From the NCBI GenBank assembly GCA_025210375.1, contig JAOASB010000037.1:1-64000 (forward strand): 64,000 bases of DNA, written 5' to 3'. Below are positions 27,089 through 36,974 of this stretch, one piece after another. The notes beneath the pieces are model-generated. The model made no database searches and was not told the origin of the DNA. It saw only the letters and a program-made list of their open reading frames with translations. Position 1 is the stretch's first letter. Each line of letters starts with the position of its first letter. Source of the DNA: Maledivibacter sp. Its GTDB lineage: Bacteria; Bacillota; Clostridia; Peptostreptococcales; Caminicellaceae. The position numbers and the translations under genes are program-made.

Positions 27089-27284
27089 ACCACCAGAGGG
27101 CTGGTGGTTACAAGCTGCCTAACAACCCGAATTTCTTCGTTGTTGCTTCACCCAAGAACCCTTACGTATGTCTGTATACGCTACGGCCTCTCGGTTTCAG
27201 CACGCCTCGAACTTCGAATTGTTAGGCAACCTGCCATCTTGTTGACTTTGTCAACAATCTGAAACCACCAGAGGGCTGGTGGTT
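27089..27284. repeat. R152 element, copy B (hairpin-flanked 152-bp repeat)
   Basis: A 152-bp body (27111-27262) lies between exact 22-bp direct repeats (27089-27110, 27263-27284), each a perfect 9-bp hairpin AACCACCAG-AGGG-CTGGTGGTT. The body is homologous to copy A throughout and of identical length, but the hairpin sequence is different. Stem changes are compensatory: GTCTAAC/GTTAGAC in A becomes GCCTAAC/GTTAGGC in B, and TTGTAGAC/GTCTACAA becomes TTGTTGAC/GTCAACAA. Conserved core blocks include AAGAACCCTTACGTATGTC and TTTCAGCACGCCTCGAACTT. Confidence 0.85.
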
Positions 27285-27400
27285 GAGTTTAAATGGAATT
27301 TGGTTATAAAATAAGCATACTTTTATATTAACTATTACATAACCAACTCTACAGTTTATTTCCTAATACTCAAAAGATATTCATAAGTTCCTAAAGCCCA

Positions 27401-27500
27401 TATAGATTTACAAATATATCTCAATTTATACATATAGAAACATCCAATGTTTTTAGAAGTTCTGCTATGTATAAGTTAAAATTTGACTGCAATCTCTATA
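27401..27500. repeat. M1' element, 100 bp
   Basis: TATAGATTTACAAATATATC at the left and ATTTGACTGCAATCTCTATA at the right, with the CAATTTATACATAT arm, match the M1' copies at 41260 and 51642. It lies in the 620-bp gap before cmk. The rest of that gap (27285-27400, 27501-27660) shows no gene. Confidence 0.6.
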
Positions 27501-27666
27501 CAATTAATCCATAAGAAAATTATAACTTAATATGTAAACTATAACAAGTATAGATACATTATTTTTACTATATTTTAAATATTTCAGTTCATTTTTACAA
27601 GCTATAATCATGTTTTTTCAAAAATTACCATTTTATACTTTCACTTACCCATTTACCCTGGGGTAT

Positions 27667-27879
27667 TTATTTGTTATCATTTGTCCTTTGAGGAACTATT
27701 TCAATCACTTTAAAACTCAATCCATCATTATTGTATAATTTATTTAAAAAAGGTTCTATTCCTTTATTAAAATTTTTCAAATACCATTGGGTCGATATAA
27801 GTATAATAAATAAAATCACCGCCAACTTTCTCAAAATCCCATCGATTTTCTCATGTAACTCCACACTATCCTTTTTCAT
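27667..27879 (-). CDS. Small single-span membrane protein, unknown
   Basis: 70 residues. A charged N-terminus (MKKDSVELHEKIDGILRK) is followed by one hydrophobic helix (LAVILFIILISTQWYL) and a polar tail. Start ATG behind GGGTGATGGTAA. It follows the histidine phosphatase gene by 27 bp on the same strand, so co-transcription is likely. I do not recognise a family. The good ribosome binding site and coherent membrane topology support it as real. Confidence 0.6.
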   Translation of the reverse strand: MKKDSVELHEKIDGILRKLAVILFIILISTQWYLKNFNKGIEPFLNKLYNNDGLSFKVIEIVPQRTNDNK

Positions 27880-27906
27880 TTACCATCACCCACATATTCA
27901 TATTTA

Positions 27907-28515
27907 TTATAAATGACATGTATCATTCAGATTAATTACTACAGGCCCATATTCTCTAAATTCTAACTTGTTTAATGAAGCATTGCTCAAGGTGATATTA
28001 TAGAAATATTTTAAATCAAGGCCTAATATTCCTAATATAATAGTTTTTATGGCAACACCATGGGATATTATTATTATTGAACCATCATCATATTTATCTA
28101 TGATTGTTCTTACAGCTTTCAGACATCTAGCCTGTACTGTTTTTAAATCTTCACCCTTGGGTATTGCCGCGTTATATGGCTCATTTCTCCATGTGAGATA
28201 TTCGTTATAATAGGATTGCCTTATCTCCTCGTGTGTAAGCCCCTCCCATTCACCGAAGGACATCTCCCTTAAATCCCTATGAACCTCTATGTCAACCTTT
28301 AATTCCTCTGCAATTATTTTAGCCGTTACATAACATCTATCAAGGTCACTGGTAAAAATTTTTAAATAGTTTTCATCGATTTTCTTGAGTTTGTTGGCCA
28401 CTAGCTTGCTTTGCAATACTCCTAAATCACTAAGTTCAATATTCCTACAACCCTGTGTTTTCGATTCACAATTCCATTTAGTTTGTCCATGCCTTATCAA
28501 ATAAAGCTTTAACAT
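27907..28515 (-). CDS. Histidine phosphatase family protein (phosphoglycerate mutase-like / CobC-like)
   Basis: 202 residues. The phospho-histidine motif LIRHGQTKWN is at the N-terminus, with the partner Glu in LREMSFGEWEGLTHEE and the second His in IIISHGVAIK. The family includes alpha-ribazole phosphatase, broad-specificity phosphatases and phosphoglycerate mutases. The FGEWEGL stretch is common in CobC-like members, but there is no cobalamin gene nearby, so a general phosphatase is the safe call. Confidence 0.85.
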   Translation of the reverse strand: MLKLYLIRHGQTKWNCESKTQGCRNIELSDLGVLQSKLVANKLKKIDENYLKIFTSDLDRCYVTAKIIAEELKVDIEVHRDLREMSFGEWEGLTHEEIRQSYYNEYLTWRNEPYNAAIPKGEDLKTVQARCLKAVRTIIDKYDDGSIIIISHGVAIKTIILGILGLDLKYFYNITLSNASLNKLEFREYGPVVINLNDTCHL

Positions 28516-28675
28516 ACATGATCCCCATTTTTTATAACAGACTTTGTTTTTTATATTGTATCCAAAACTTTAGTATATTAGTACAAAATTAGCAAGGTGG
28601 CTTGATTTAGTTACAAGTTTTATATTGCAAGTTACAAGTCTTCATGTCCTTATCTTATGGCTTAAGACCATTAAA

Positions 28676-28700
28676 ATAAGAGCCCTTGGGCTCTTATCTC
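28676..28700 (-). terminator. Terminator of the VWA/MoxR operon
   Basis: TAAGAGCCC-TTG-GGCTCTTA stem overlapping the stop codon at 28694 of the last operon gene; a T-rich tract follows on the minus strand. Confidence 0.65.
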
Positions 28701-31480
28701 TTCTTCTTATTTTTTGCTTTAAGCAGTCTTCCGGTATTTATATTGTTCTCTTTATGCTTATTTACTTTTTTATCATTTTCTTTTTCAATAGCTTCAGTAG
28801 CTTTCTTATCTATGACTTCGCTTTTTTTATTTTCAAACTGTTTATTTTTATTTGGAGCTTTCTGACTTCTAGAAGGTGTATTATTCCTTTTTGTTTTTAA
28901 TTTATTTACACCATCATAAACTTTTCCCTGTGCAAGCTCCAAGGATTTAAATCTAATATTGAGCCTTCTTAATGCTATATCCATGACAAATAGTATTAAG
29001 GAAATTATAATTAGTATATCAGATATATCCTTATATCCATATACATTTTTTTGATTCTCCGTAAATACGTCCTTCGCCTTGTTTATAAATGTTCCATTTG
29101 ATTTTCTTATAAGCTCGGTTAATTTATTTGAAGAAGCCCTTATATCATATTCCTGGGAATAATTAATTGTGAAGGCTTCACTTGTGGACTTTACAAGCTT
29201 TTCCTTATCATATTGCTCAGCCCTAATGACATAGGTTCCTTTTTCAAGGGCCTCAAATTCTCCCATGTAATCGGAAATACTCGTAGCTTTCAAATCAATT
29301 TCATACTTCTCAAGACTAGGTGTTATAATAGTTGCTTTAGTATCATAGATTTTATTTGAGTCTTTTAAATCATTAACATTGATTTTTGCAATATTTCCTT
29401 CCGTTAAAGCCTCTACAAACAAATCTTCACTGCCACCTTTATAAAAGGTGTATTGGATCATTCTTTTAAAAAATTCAATTCCTTCCTCAGTACCTAAATA
29501 ATCAGAGGTCCATTTTCCATTGGAATCTGAAGTCCATGCAACACTTTTACCAAGTCCATACTGCCACTGTGCAAGGATTGGTTCATCCCTATCACTATAA
29601 AGTACTATATCCCCCCTATCCTTTGGGGAAGTACTGATATATCCATTTAAAGCAATTGATTTATCCATGATAGGACTCACTATTTCATTTGCTGAGGCTA
29701 GCTTAGGAATAAATACCCTGTTATTGATATAGGTTTTAGATGCTAAGAAGGTTTCCTTTGTAAATATCTCGGGTATAGTAGAAAATTCATCTACGAAATA
29801 ATATCTGCCCTTACCCCTATCTGCTACTGTTTCCAATAGACCTGTATCTGCCCCTTCCCCAACAGCTACGGTTGAAATAGTTATACCTGCCTTTTTCATC
29901 CTATCTAGAACTTCATCATAGCCATATCTTTCCGCTTGTCCATCAGTTAAAAGTATAACATGCTTTAGTTTTGTATCTACATCCTTTAGAGAATTATATG
30001 CTTCATTTAGTGCGGGTATAATACTTGTACCACCTCCCGCTCTAATTGTTGATATCTCTCCCTTAACCACATCTTCGTCTTGATCAGGAGAGGGCTTTAC
30101 TACCCACTGGGGAGTACCATCAAAGGTAATCACACCTATCTGATCCTTTGGTTTTAAAGAATTTACTGCTTTTATTGCCGCTTCCTTGGCAATCTCTATT
30201 TTACTGGTTCCAAGCTCTCCGCCTTCCATACTACCGGATTTATCTATTACCAGTACAAGCCCTAGGTTTGGTACTTCACCCTTTATTTTCATTTCCATAT
30301 CCACGGGAAGCATTTCTTCTAGCTTTGTTTTATAATAACCTCCAAGGGCATAACTGTTTTCTCCACCGGTTACAACTAGTCCACCACCATAATCTCTAAC
30401 ATATACCTGTAAGGATTCTAGAAATTTTTTATCTAAATTATGAAGTGAAACATCACACATAACTATACTTTTATACTTCAATAAATTTGATAAGTCATTT
30501 GGAACCTCACCTGCATCAACGTAATCTACGCCTATAGAAGAGGCCCTTAGTATCTTGTCAAATTCTCTACCGCCTTTGCTTTCATCATCAATCAACAAAA
30601 CATAGGGTTTACCCTTTATATCTGTAAAAGCAGAATATGAATTGTTTTGAGTAAAAGTATCCCTTTCAGGGGTTATAACTGCTTTATAGGACTTAAATCC
30701 ACTTTTAAAGGCTTTGTCTCTAAAAACAAATCTATTTTCTCCTTTTTCAAGCTTAACATTCTTTTCCCCCACTATATTATTTTCTGAGAACAAAGTAATT
30801 TTACTCTTTGTAGCAGTAGTACTATATATCTCTAAAACCACATCAAAGGATTGATTTTCATATAATATCTTTGGTATTTCTATATTCTTTAGCTGAACCT
30901 CATCCTTTATGGGATTCTCGGTCTTATATACCTTTAGCTGTATATCATTTATATTTATTAAGTTTCCTTCATTTAAGCTATCCCCTATATTTTCTTTACC
31001 ATCTGTAAGAAGTACTATTCTTTTCTTTGAGCCATCGGGTATTAATACCCTTGACAGCTTTAAAGCATTTTCTATATTTGTAAACCCTTTATCAATCTTT
31101 GTTTCAAACTTAATATTCTCTATTTCTTCCGTTATAGGAAGCTCTACCTCACTTTTTTCACCAAAGGCAACTACTCCAACTCTATCATTATCCTTGGCAA
31201 ACTTCATTGCTTCAGATATAAATGCTACAAATTCCTCTTTGTTTTGTGAAGCACTTTGAGATAAATCTACAGTAAATATGGTTGTGGTAGTATCTACATC
31301 GGTTTTTATATTAATTCCACTTAAAGCGAGTATTATAAATAAAATAACAATAAGCCTAACAGCTAATACTGATTTTTTTCTTGAATTAGACCTTGCCCTA
31401 AACCTACTGAAATAGATAATAAATAGAAATAGTAGTGGGATAAGTAATAAATAAAAAGGATTTTGAAAGCTAATACCCAC
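28694..31480 (-). CDS. Large membrane protein with two von Willebrand factor A regions
   Basis: 928 residues. Two N-terminal membrane helices (FYLLLIPLLFLFIIYF and LIVILFIILALSGI) precede a first VWA-like domain (FTVDLSQSASQ, VLLTDGKENIGDS). A GATase-like segment follows (VMCDVSLHNLD, YVRDYGGGLVVTGGENSY). Then comes a second VWA domain with intact MIDAS: VIDKSGSMEGG, GGGTSIIPA and LLTDGQAERYG. A further helix near residue 850 (ISDILIIISLILFVMDIAL) leads to a basic cytoplasmic tail. Start GTG, overlapping the upstream gene by 11 bp. It is the last gene of the MoxR-DUF58-BatA-like operon. Such operons are linked to envelope integrity or MoxR-chaperoned assembly; the exact role here is unknown. 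Confidence 0.85.
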   Translation of the reverse strand: MGISFQNPFYLLLIPLLFLFIIYFSRFRARSNSRKKSVLAVRLIVILFIILALSGINIKTDVDTTTTIFTVDLSQSASQNKEEFVAFISEAMKFAKDNDRVGVVAFGEKSEVELPITEEIENIKFETKIDKGFTNIENALKLSRVLIPDGSKKRIVLLTDGKENIGDSLNEGNLININDIQLKVYKTENPIKDEVQLKNIEIPKILYENQSFDVVLEIYSTTATKSKITLFSENNIVGEKNVKLEKGENRFVFRDKAFKSGFKSYKAVITPERDTFTQNNSYSAFTDIKGKPYVLLIDDESKGGREFDKILRASSIGVDYVDAGEVPNDLSNLLKYKSIVMCDVSLHNLDKKFLESLQVYVRDYGGGLVVTGGENSYALGGYYKTKLEEMLPVDMEMKIKGEVPNLGLVLVIDKSGSMEGGELGTSKIEIAKEAAIKAVNSLKPKDQIGVITFDGTPQWVVKPSPDQDEDVVKGEISTIRAGGGTSIIPALNEAYNSLKDVDTKLKHVILLTDGQAERYGYDEVLDRMKKAGITISTVAVGEGADTGLLETVADRGKGRYYFVDEFSTIPEIFTKETFLASKTYINNRVFIPKLASANEIVSPIMDKSIALNGYISTSPKDRGDIVLYSDRDEPILAQWQYGLGKSVAWTSDSNGKWTSDYLGTEEGIEFFKRMIQYTFYKGGSEDLFVEALTEGNIAKINVNDLKDSNKIYDTKATIITPSLEKYEIDLKATSISDYMGEFEALEKGTYVIRAEQYDKEKLVKSTSEAFTINYSQEYDIRASSNKLTELIRKSNGTFINKAKDVFTENQKNVYGYKDISDILIIISLILFVMDIALRRLNIRFKSLELAQGKVYDGVNKLKTKRNNTPSRSQKAPNKNKQFENKKSEVIDKKATEAIEKENDKKVNKHKENNINTGRLLKAKNKKKR

Positions 31481-33266
31481 GATTATACACCACCCATTCT
31501 ACCGCTAAAATTAATAATGCCAGTATTAAGAAAATATTTTTTATATCCATCATGGCATTTTCACTAATATTTTCTTTAATATCAACTTCATCAGCACCTT
31601 CAACAGCCTGACTAATATCCGATTCTTTAATGGTATTTACATTGGAAGCAAAATAATTAAAATAAGTTTGATTCTGAACTTTTTGCTCTATGGTATATAC
31701 CCCTATCCCATTGGTATCCGTATAGGCTGGCACCGGGAATGGAGGGCCTATCCTCATTTTGTTTTTATCAGGAGCCTTTATATAGACCTCACTGGCCTTT
31801 GGATATACATCAATTTCTATCCCTTCTCCACTAAGTACACTTGTGTTCTTTTGTGTATTTAAGTTAAGAGTATAATCTAATATATTTTGTACAAATATAG
31901 GAAAACTATATTTAAGGGGTAAATCCGTATCGTGAATATCAAATCCCAGCACTACAAGTTTTTGAGTATCCTTTACCCCCTTAAATGCTATGGATTCATC
32001 ATTTGAATAAATAAAGGTCTTAGCCCAATTCGGAGGAGATAGAGTCTTTACTTTACTCATGGATATATCAAAATCCACATACTTAAGTAGTTCATCTTCA
32101 GAAATAGAAAGACTTCCTTGTTTTATCATTTCATTTACTTTAATAACACCCTCTAGGTTTGTTGGATCTAGTATAAATATATTACCATCGGTTGGTAGCT
32201 TATCGGGTAATCTCCCATCATATATATAAAGATCATAGCCTTTAACATCTGGCAATACCTCGTTGGTTTTATAAAGCTCTATATTTTCATTTAATGCTAT
32301 TGCCTTTTCTAAAAATATATTACCACCAGTAATCATAAGAACTTTTCTTATTTTACTGCTATTTACTATGCTATATCGTATGTTATCTCCCATTAAAGCA
32401 TCCTGAGTATCTATTTCTGCCTTTATTATGTTTGTATTTGGTATTTTATCAATATATATTTTTTTACTTTCCTTTGCTTTAAGTTCAATCTCTTGTACAT
32501 CATAGATTTGGTTCCCTGTATAGATTACTAAATCTGTTTTCACATCACTATTGCCATAATTTTTGATTTGAACCAATGCTCCTATAAAATCTTTATTCTT
32601 TTTACAGGACAGATTCTCTATGGCTATGTTATCATGGGGTGAACCTATTATCTTAAGAACTAGTTTATCAATATCAGCATCTATACTCTTATCCGTATAA
32701 AAAACAATTCTATAACTTTCCTTGCTCTTGGTCATGGCTTTCAAAAGGGATAGAGTATCTTCTATGTTATCAGTCTCATTACTTATACTTACCTGCTTTA
32801 GCTTATCTATCAAAAATGATTTATCCTTTGAATTACCGGCAACTATCTCAGGACTTCTACCCATCGTTATAAAAGTAACTGAAGTTCCTGATTTTAAATT
32901 TTTAAGCATATCTTCAATGTCTTTTTTTGATTTGTCGAACCTACTGCTATTCCCCTCTACAGTAGACATACTTAGGGATTTATCTAATACAACTATTAGA
33001 TCATCAACCTTTAATGTATCTGAAAAAAAGTATGGCTTAGTTAAAAAAAATACTAGCATGCTAAAGGCCAGAAGCTGTAATAGCAATAATATATTTTTTC
33101 TTAAACGCTGCCACGGCGCATTCGCTTCTATATCGGCCACCGCTCTTTGCCATAGATATATACTAGAAATCTCTATATCTTGGTGCTTCTTTTTTAATAG
33201 ATACATAATTATTATTGGTACAGTCCCAAGTAAGAACAAAAAATTAATTGGGGAAAAAAAACTCAT
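31470..33266 (-). CDS. BatA-like VWA-domain membrane protein
   Basis: About 598 residues. N-terminal BatA-type helix pair (FSPINFLFLLGTVPIIIMYLL and NILLLLQLLAFSMLVFFL) with the typical PWQRLRKN between them. A VWA domain follows: VVLDKSLSMSTVEG is the first MIDAS motif, degenerate at the third Ser position. The C-terminal region ends in a membrane helix. The ATG at 33266 follows AGGTGATAGAA; the GTG at 33275 overlaps that site. Partner of the DUF58 protein upstream and the larger VWA protein downstream. Confidence 0.82.
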   Translation of the reverse strand: MSFFSPINFLFLLGTVPIIIMYLLKKKHQDIEISSIYLWQRAVADIEANAPWQRLRKNILLLLQLLAFSMLVFFLTKPYFFSDTLKVDDLIVVLDKSLSMSTVEGNSSRFDKSKKDIEDMLKNLKSGTSVTFITMGRSPEIVAGNSKDKSFLIDKLKQVSISNETDNIEDTLSLLKAMTKSKESYRIVFYTDKSIDADIDKLVLKIIGSPHDNIAIENLSCKKNKDFIGALVQIKNYGNSDVKTDLVIYTGNQIYDVQEIELKAKESKKIYIDKIPNTNIIKAEIDTQDALMGDNIRYSIVNSSKIRKVLMITGGNIFLEKAIALNENIELYKTNEVLPDVKGYDLYIYDGRLPDKLPTDGNIFILDPTNLEGVIKVNEMIKQGSLSISEDELLKYVDFDISMSKVKTLSPPNWAKTFIYSNDESIAFKGVKDTQKLVVLGFDIHDTDLPLKYSFPIFVQNILDYTLNLNTQKNTSVLSGEGIEIDVYPKASEVYIKAPDKNKMRIGPPFPVPAYTDTNGIGVYTIEQKVQNQTYFNYFASNVNTIKESDISQAVEGADEVDIKENISENAMMDIKNIFLILALLILAVEWVVYNRGY

Positions 33267-33271
33267 TTCTA

Positions 33272-34129
33272 TCACCTCAGAATACTAGACCTTATTAGTT
33301 TTTCGAATATAATCTGCTCAGTAGAAAATTCATTTGATATTAATGAATAAACCGCCCCATACTTTTTAGTTGTTTCTTTAATATTTTGAATAAAGGACTG
33401 TAATGTCTTTTCATAGGAATTTAATATTGATCCACTAATTGATATATCATTATCCATTAAAGTCTCACTATCTATAAGATTTAAGTCTCCTATAAAATCT
33501 GGTTTTAATTCTTTTTTATCCAATAAATGAATCACAATTATTTTTTGGTTCATATATGTTAAATACTTGAAAGCCTCTTGAAATTCATCAGAAAACAAAT
33601 CGGATATTATTATTGATATTCCAGGCTTATAAAGTCTTCTATTTATGAGTGTAAAAATATCCGTACTACTTTTAAACTCTAGATTATCTAGTATACCTAT
33701 TATCTTACTCAAAGAATTTTTCCCATTTAAATATCCCGATTCCTTAAGATTTTTTTCTTCTTGATAATATAAATTTATTCTGTCTAAATTGTTAAGACTA
33801 ACATAGGATAAAGCCATAGCAAGATTTTGGGCCAATAAAGACTTTTGAGGCTGTCCAAAATCCATGGATTTTGAAGCATCTAAAAAAATATTAACTAATA
33901 TTTCTCTTTCCTCCATAAATTCTTTAATATAAAGCTTTTCAAATCTTCCATATGCATTCCAATCTATCTTTCTAAAATCATCACCATTGATATACTCTCT
34001 AAAATCGGAAAACTCACTGGAAGACCCCTTGGCTTTTGACTTTCTTCCCCCGCTATAACCCTTATTTATAGACAGATTATAATTTAGCTTTAATCTGCTC
34101 AGTTTATTTAAAAAGCTTTGATCTAGCAA
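33272..34129 (-). CDS. DUF58 domain protein
   Basis: 285 residues. The DUF58 signature is visible: GGRKSKAKGSSSEFSDFREYINGDDFRKIDWNAYGRF (split here as SSEFSDFREYINGDD, RKIDWNAYGRF), then the VWA-like IFLDASKSMDFG. DUF58 proteins occur with MoxR ATPases and are thought to be their partners or substrates. TTG start behind GGGGTGATTTT. It follows moxR by about 107 bp, the largest gap within this half of the operon, and that gap contains an M4 repeat. Confidence 0.85.
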   Translation of the reverse strand: MLDQSFLNKLSRLKLNYNLSINKGYSGGRKSKAKGSSSEFSDFREYINGDDFRKIDWNAYGRFEKLYIKEFMEEREILVNIFLDASKSMDFGQPQKSLLAQNLAMALSYVSLNNLDRINLYYQEEKNLKESGYLNGKNSLSKIIGILDNLEFKSSTDIFTLINRRLYKPGISIIISDLFSDEFQEAFKYLTYMNQKIIVIHLLDKKELKPDFIGDLNLIDSETLMDNDISISGSILNSYEKTLQSFIQNIKETTKKYGAVYSLISNEFSTEQIIFEKLIRSSILR

Positions 34130-34144
34130 AAAATCACCCCGTAA

Positions 34145-34230
34145 TAGTTCTAAGTTCTAAGTTACATGTTTCAAGACTTCTGTCCTTCTTTTAGGTCTTT
34201 GATACTTGGAACCTGCAACTTGGAACCAAA
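34145..34230. repeat. M4 repeat between the MoxR and DUF58 genes
   Basis: GTTCTAAGTTCTAAGTTACA at the left and ACTTGGAACCTGCAACTTGG at the right form an imperfect inverted repeat. The same words recur at 48420-48482 and 49247-49537. It is inside an operon, so it is transcribed. Confidence 0.6.
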
Positions 34231-34236
34231 TTGCCT

Positions 34237-35217
34237 TTAATCAATTTTATCTATTATCCGTTCTATCACAAAATCACTGTTCACATCGTCACTCATGGCT
34301 TCAAAGTTTAGTATTATTCTATGTCTAAGTGCTGGATAGGCCACATATTTTATATCATCAAATGAAACATTAAATCTACCTTCTATTAATGCCTTTATCC
34401 TAGCAGCCTTTACTATTGCCTGGGCACCCCTTGGACTTGAACCAAATCTAACGTATTTCTTAGTTGTGTCCGGACTTTCTTCGTTTTCAGGATGTGTATA
34501 TAATACCAGCTTCATAGCATATTCCATAACAGCTTCAGATACAGGTATTTCCTTTGACATATTTATCATGTCTAAAAGCTTATTCCTATCACTGATTTTT
34601 TTAAGCTCTATGTCTTCGCTATTTGTAGTAAGATTTACTATTTGACTTAAATCCTTTAAATTAGGAAACTCCACATTAAGCTTAAATAAAAATCTATCCA
34701 TTTGCGCCTCAGGAAGGGGATATGTTCCTTCCATTTCTATGGGATTTTGGGTTGCTAAAACAAAGAAAGGCTTATCTAATTTTCTAGTATCATTACCTGC
34801 TGTAACTATCTTTTCCTGCATACATTGCAGCATTGCACTTTGGGTCTTTGGAGTCGCTCTATTTATCTCATCTGCTAAAAGAATATTTGTAAATACAGGA
34901 CCTTTTTGAAATTCAAATTTATTTCTACCATTATCATCGTGAACTATGATATTGGTCCCCAAAATATCTGCTGGCATGAGATCAGGAGTGAATTGTATCC
35001 TTGAAAAGTCAAGGTTTAAAACCTGTCCAATAGTCTTAACAAGCTGGGTTTTTCCTAGACCTGGCACTCCTTCAAGGAGTACATTTCCTTCACAAAGCAT
35101 AGCAATCAGCACCTTCTCAATAAGCTCCTCCTGACCAATGATTGCTCTTTTTATCTCATTCTTGATAGCATCAAAGCCATCCTTAAAATCTCTATAATCC
35201 TTCTCGTCAAATCCCAT
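34237..35217 (-). CDS. MoxR-family AAA+ ATPase
   Basis: About 326 residues. Walker A GVPGLGKTQLVK, Walker B LLADEINRATPKTQSA, sensor 1 VLATQNPIEMEGTYPLPEAQMDRFLF, and the C-terminal lid. MoxR ATPases act as chaperones for assembly or activation of partner complexes with VWA proteins, which are encoded next to it. ATG at 35217 lies 8 nt behind GAAAGGA; the ATG at 35238 has no good site in front of it. Confidence 0.9.
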   Translation of the reverse strand: MGFDEKDYRDFKDGFDAIKNEIKRAIIGQEELIEKVLIAMLCEGNVLLEGVPGLGKTQLVKTIGQVLNLDFSRIQFTPDLMPADILGTNIIVHDDNGRNKFEFQKGPVFTNILLADEINRATPKTQSAMLQCMQEKIVTAGNDTRKLDKPFFVLATQNPIEMEGTYPLPEAQMDRFLFKLNVEFPNLKDLSQIVNLTTNSEDIELKKISDRNKLLDMINMSKEIPVSEAVMEYAMKLVLYTHPENEESPDTTKKYVRFGSSPRGAQAIVKAARIKALIEGRFNVSFDDIKYVAYPALRHRIILNFEAMSDDVNSDFVIERIIDKID

Positions 35218-35309
35218 AACTACCGTCCTTTCTTCCATATCTTTTCTTTATCTACCAAAAGGAATACCCTAAACCTTAGAGCTTTCAACTTTGAACTATA
35301 AAGGCACCT

Positions 35310-36974
35310 TTATTCATCCAGCTTAATAAAATATTTTTTTACAATTTCCTTCATATTAGGTGGAATCTCTTCCTGCTCAAGTCTTTGATATTCGCTCTTT
35401 TTATAGTTTTTATACACTTCACCAAAGGGAATCGCTTCTCCCATATCTTCACCAAACTTTTTAACCTCAGTTGTATCCTTTTGCCCTGATTTATTCATAC
35501 CACCATTTACTTGACTCTTTTCACCCTCTACACCAAGTCTTTTAGGAGCAAAGATGCTTTCATGGTCAACGGCTTCTTTATTACTGCTCCCTTGTGAATT
35601 TCCACCACCGCCTGAAGGGCTTCCTCCTCCGGCATCACTTCCCGGTGAACTTCCATTCCCGGCACCATTTGCTCCAGTGCCTTGGCCTCCACCTTTTCCG
35701 TCACTTCCCGGTGACTGTCCACCAGCCTGTCAGCCACCGCCCTGTGAGGAGTGTTCACCCGTAGGGCATGTATTATTATCGCCACTATTTCCTGCATTGT
35801 TATTGTCACCATCTTGATCCTCAGATGCTTTATCATTATTATTTCCCGACATTTGATCTAAGGTTTTATTCAATTGATTTATACTACCCATAGCTTCATT
35901 TAACTGACTAGATAGCTGAGAATTATTAAGCATTTGATTTATATTGTTATTCAAATCTTGAAGACTCTGATTAACCTCATCACTATTTTTAGTTCCTTGT
36001 TTCATGGACTGCAATGTGGCGTCTCTAATTTCTTTAAATGCCTTAGCAAGCTCAGGATTATTCTTTAAAAGCTCACTAAGCTCCTTTAATTCCTGGGCTA
36101 TCTTTTCAAGCTGCTCTTTATCTAAGCTTTTAAGTTTGTTGGCCATCTTCTCTATTTCCTTGGCCACTTCGTGGGAGTTTCTATTTTTTATTTTTTTAGC
36201 TAATTCCTTGGTAAATTCCTTTGATTCAAGGTTCTTAGCTATTTGATTAATCTTGTTTTGTTTCTTAGCCTCATCTATTTTATTTATTTTCTTTTTTAAC
36301 TTTACAATTTCTTTTTGAGCATCCTTTAGATTTTTAGATTTTTGAATATCATTCTTAATCTTATCAAGACTCTCTTCTATTTCTTTCTTTTCTTGTAGGC
36401 TTAATGATTCATCCTTCTTTATGTTTTCCTTTACCTTTTCTATCTCTGCCCTTTCATCCTGCAATTTCTCTAATGTTTTTTCCCTTTCCTTTGCCAGTAC
36501 GTAGGGTTTGGTAGGAATTAAACTTACTGTAATAGTAGCCGCCACAAGTATAAATATAAACACAAGCACTTTCACAGAAGGCTTTAAGGATATTTTTGAT
36601 TTCAAATCTTCCTTTGCCAGAAATCTCAGGGTATCCTCCTTCTGAATCCTTGAAACTAAGCTGTCCTCATCCTTCAATTCCAATGAAGTAGAGGTCCTTT
36701 CCTTAAGACCAAAGGAATCCACTAATATAGCGGTTTCCATAAAGGAGGGTCTTTTATATAAAGACCAAAGGATTCCCAGAACTACGGACAATATCAATAC
36801 CTGTAGTACTTTATTCCATATAAAGGTTATGGAAATAAACCTGGAAGCTATCATAATAGCAAAGGAAGCTCCTCCCCCTAGCATCAGTGAAATAGTAACA
36901 AAATGTATTATTCTCTTGAAAAAGTATTTAAGCTTTAAGGGCTTTAAATATCTAATTATTTTGTTATCCAGCAT
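35310..36974 (-). pseudogene. Coiled-coil membrane protein interrupted by one in-frame TGA
   Basis: The frame opens at 36974 and reads 414 residues to a TGA at 35730-35732. It then continues in the same frame, without any other stop, for another 139 residues to TAA at 35310. N-terminus: two membrane helices (FVTISLMLGGGASFAIMIAS, VLVFIFILVAATITVSL). Middle (about 170-380): long charged coiled coil. Then an Asn/Asp/Gly-rich linker, in which GGC-GGT-GGC-TGA-CAG-GCT-GGT-GGA places the TGA. After it come more Gly-rich linker and a charged C-terminal domain (GEDMGEAIPFGEVYKNYKKS). A nonsense change from GGA is the simplest reading; leaky UGA-C readthrough or a base error are alternatives. It overlaps the permease by 11 bp. 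Confidence 0.75.

Noticed and set aside
35730..35732. Selenocysteine codon in the coiled-coil protein
   Set aside because: A small stem follows the TGA, but the site is in a Gly-rich low-complexity linker, no redox motif is near, and the stem loop does not resemble known bacterial SECIS loops. A nonsense change is simpler.
35528..35836. Open frame of 102 codons on the minus strand overlapping the TGA break
   Set aside because: It is in a different frame from the coiled-coil protein; the original frame continues past the TGA with matching composition, so this is a shadow.
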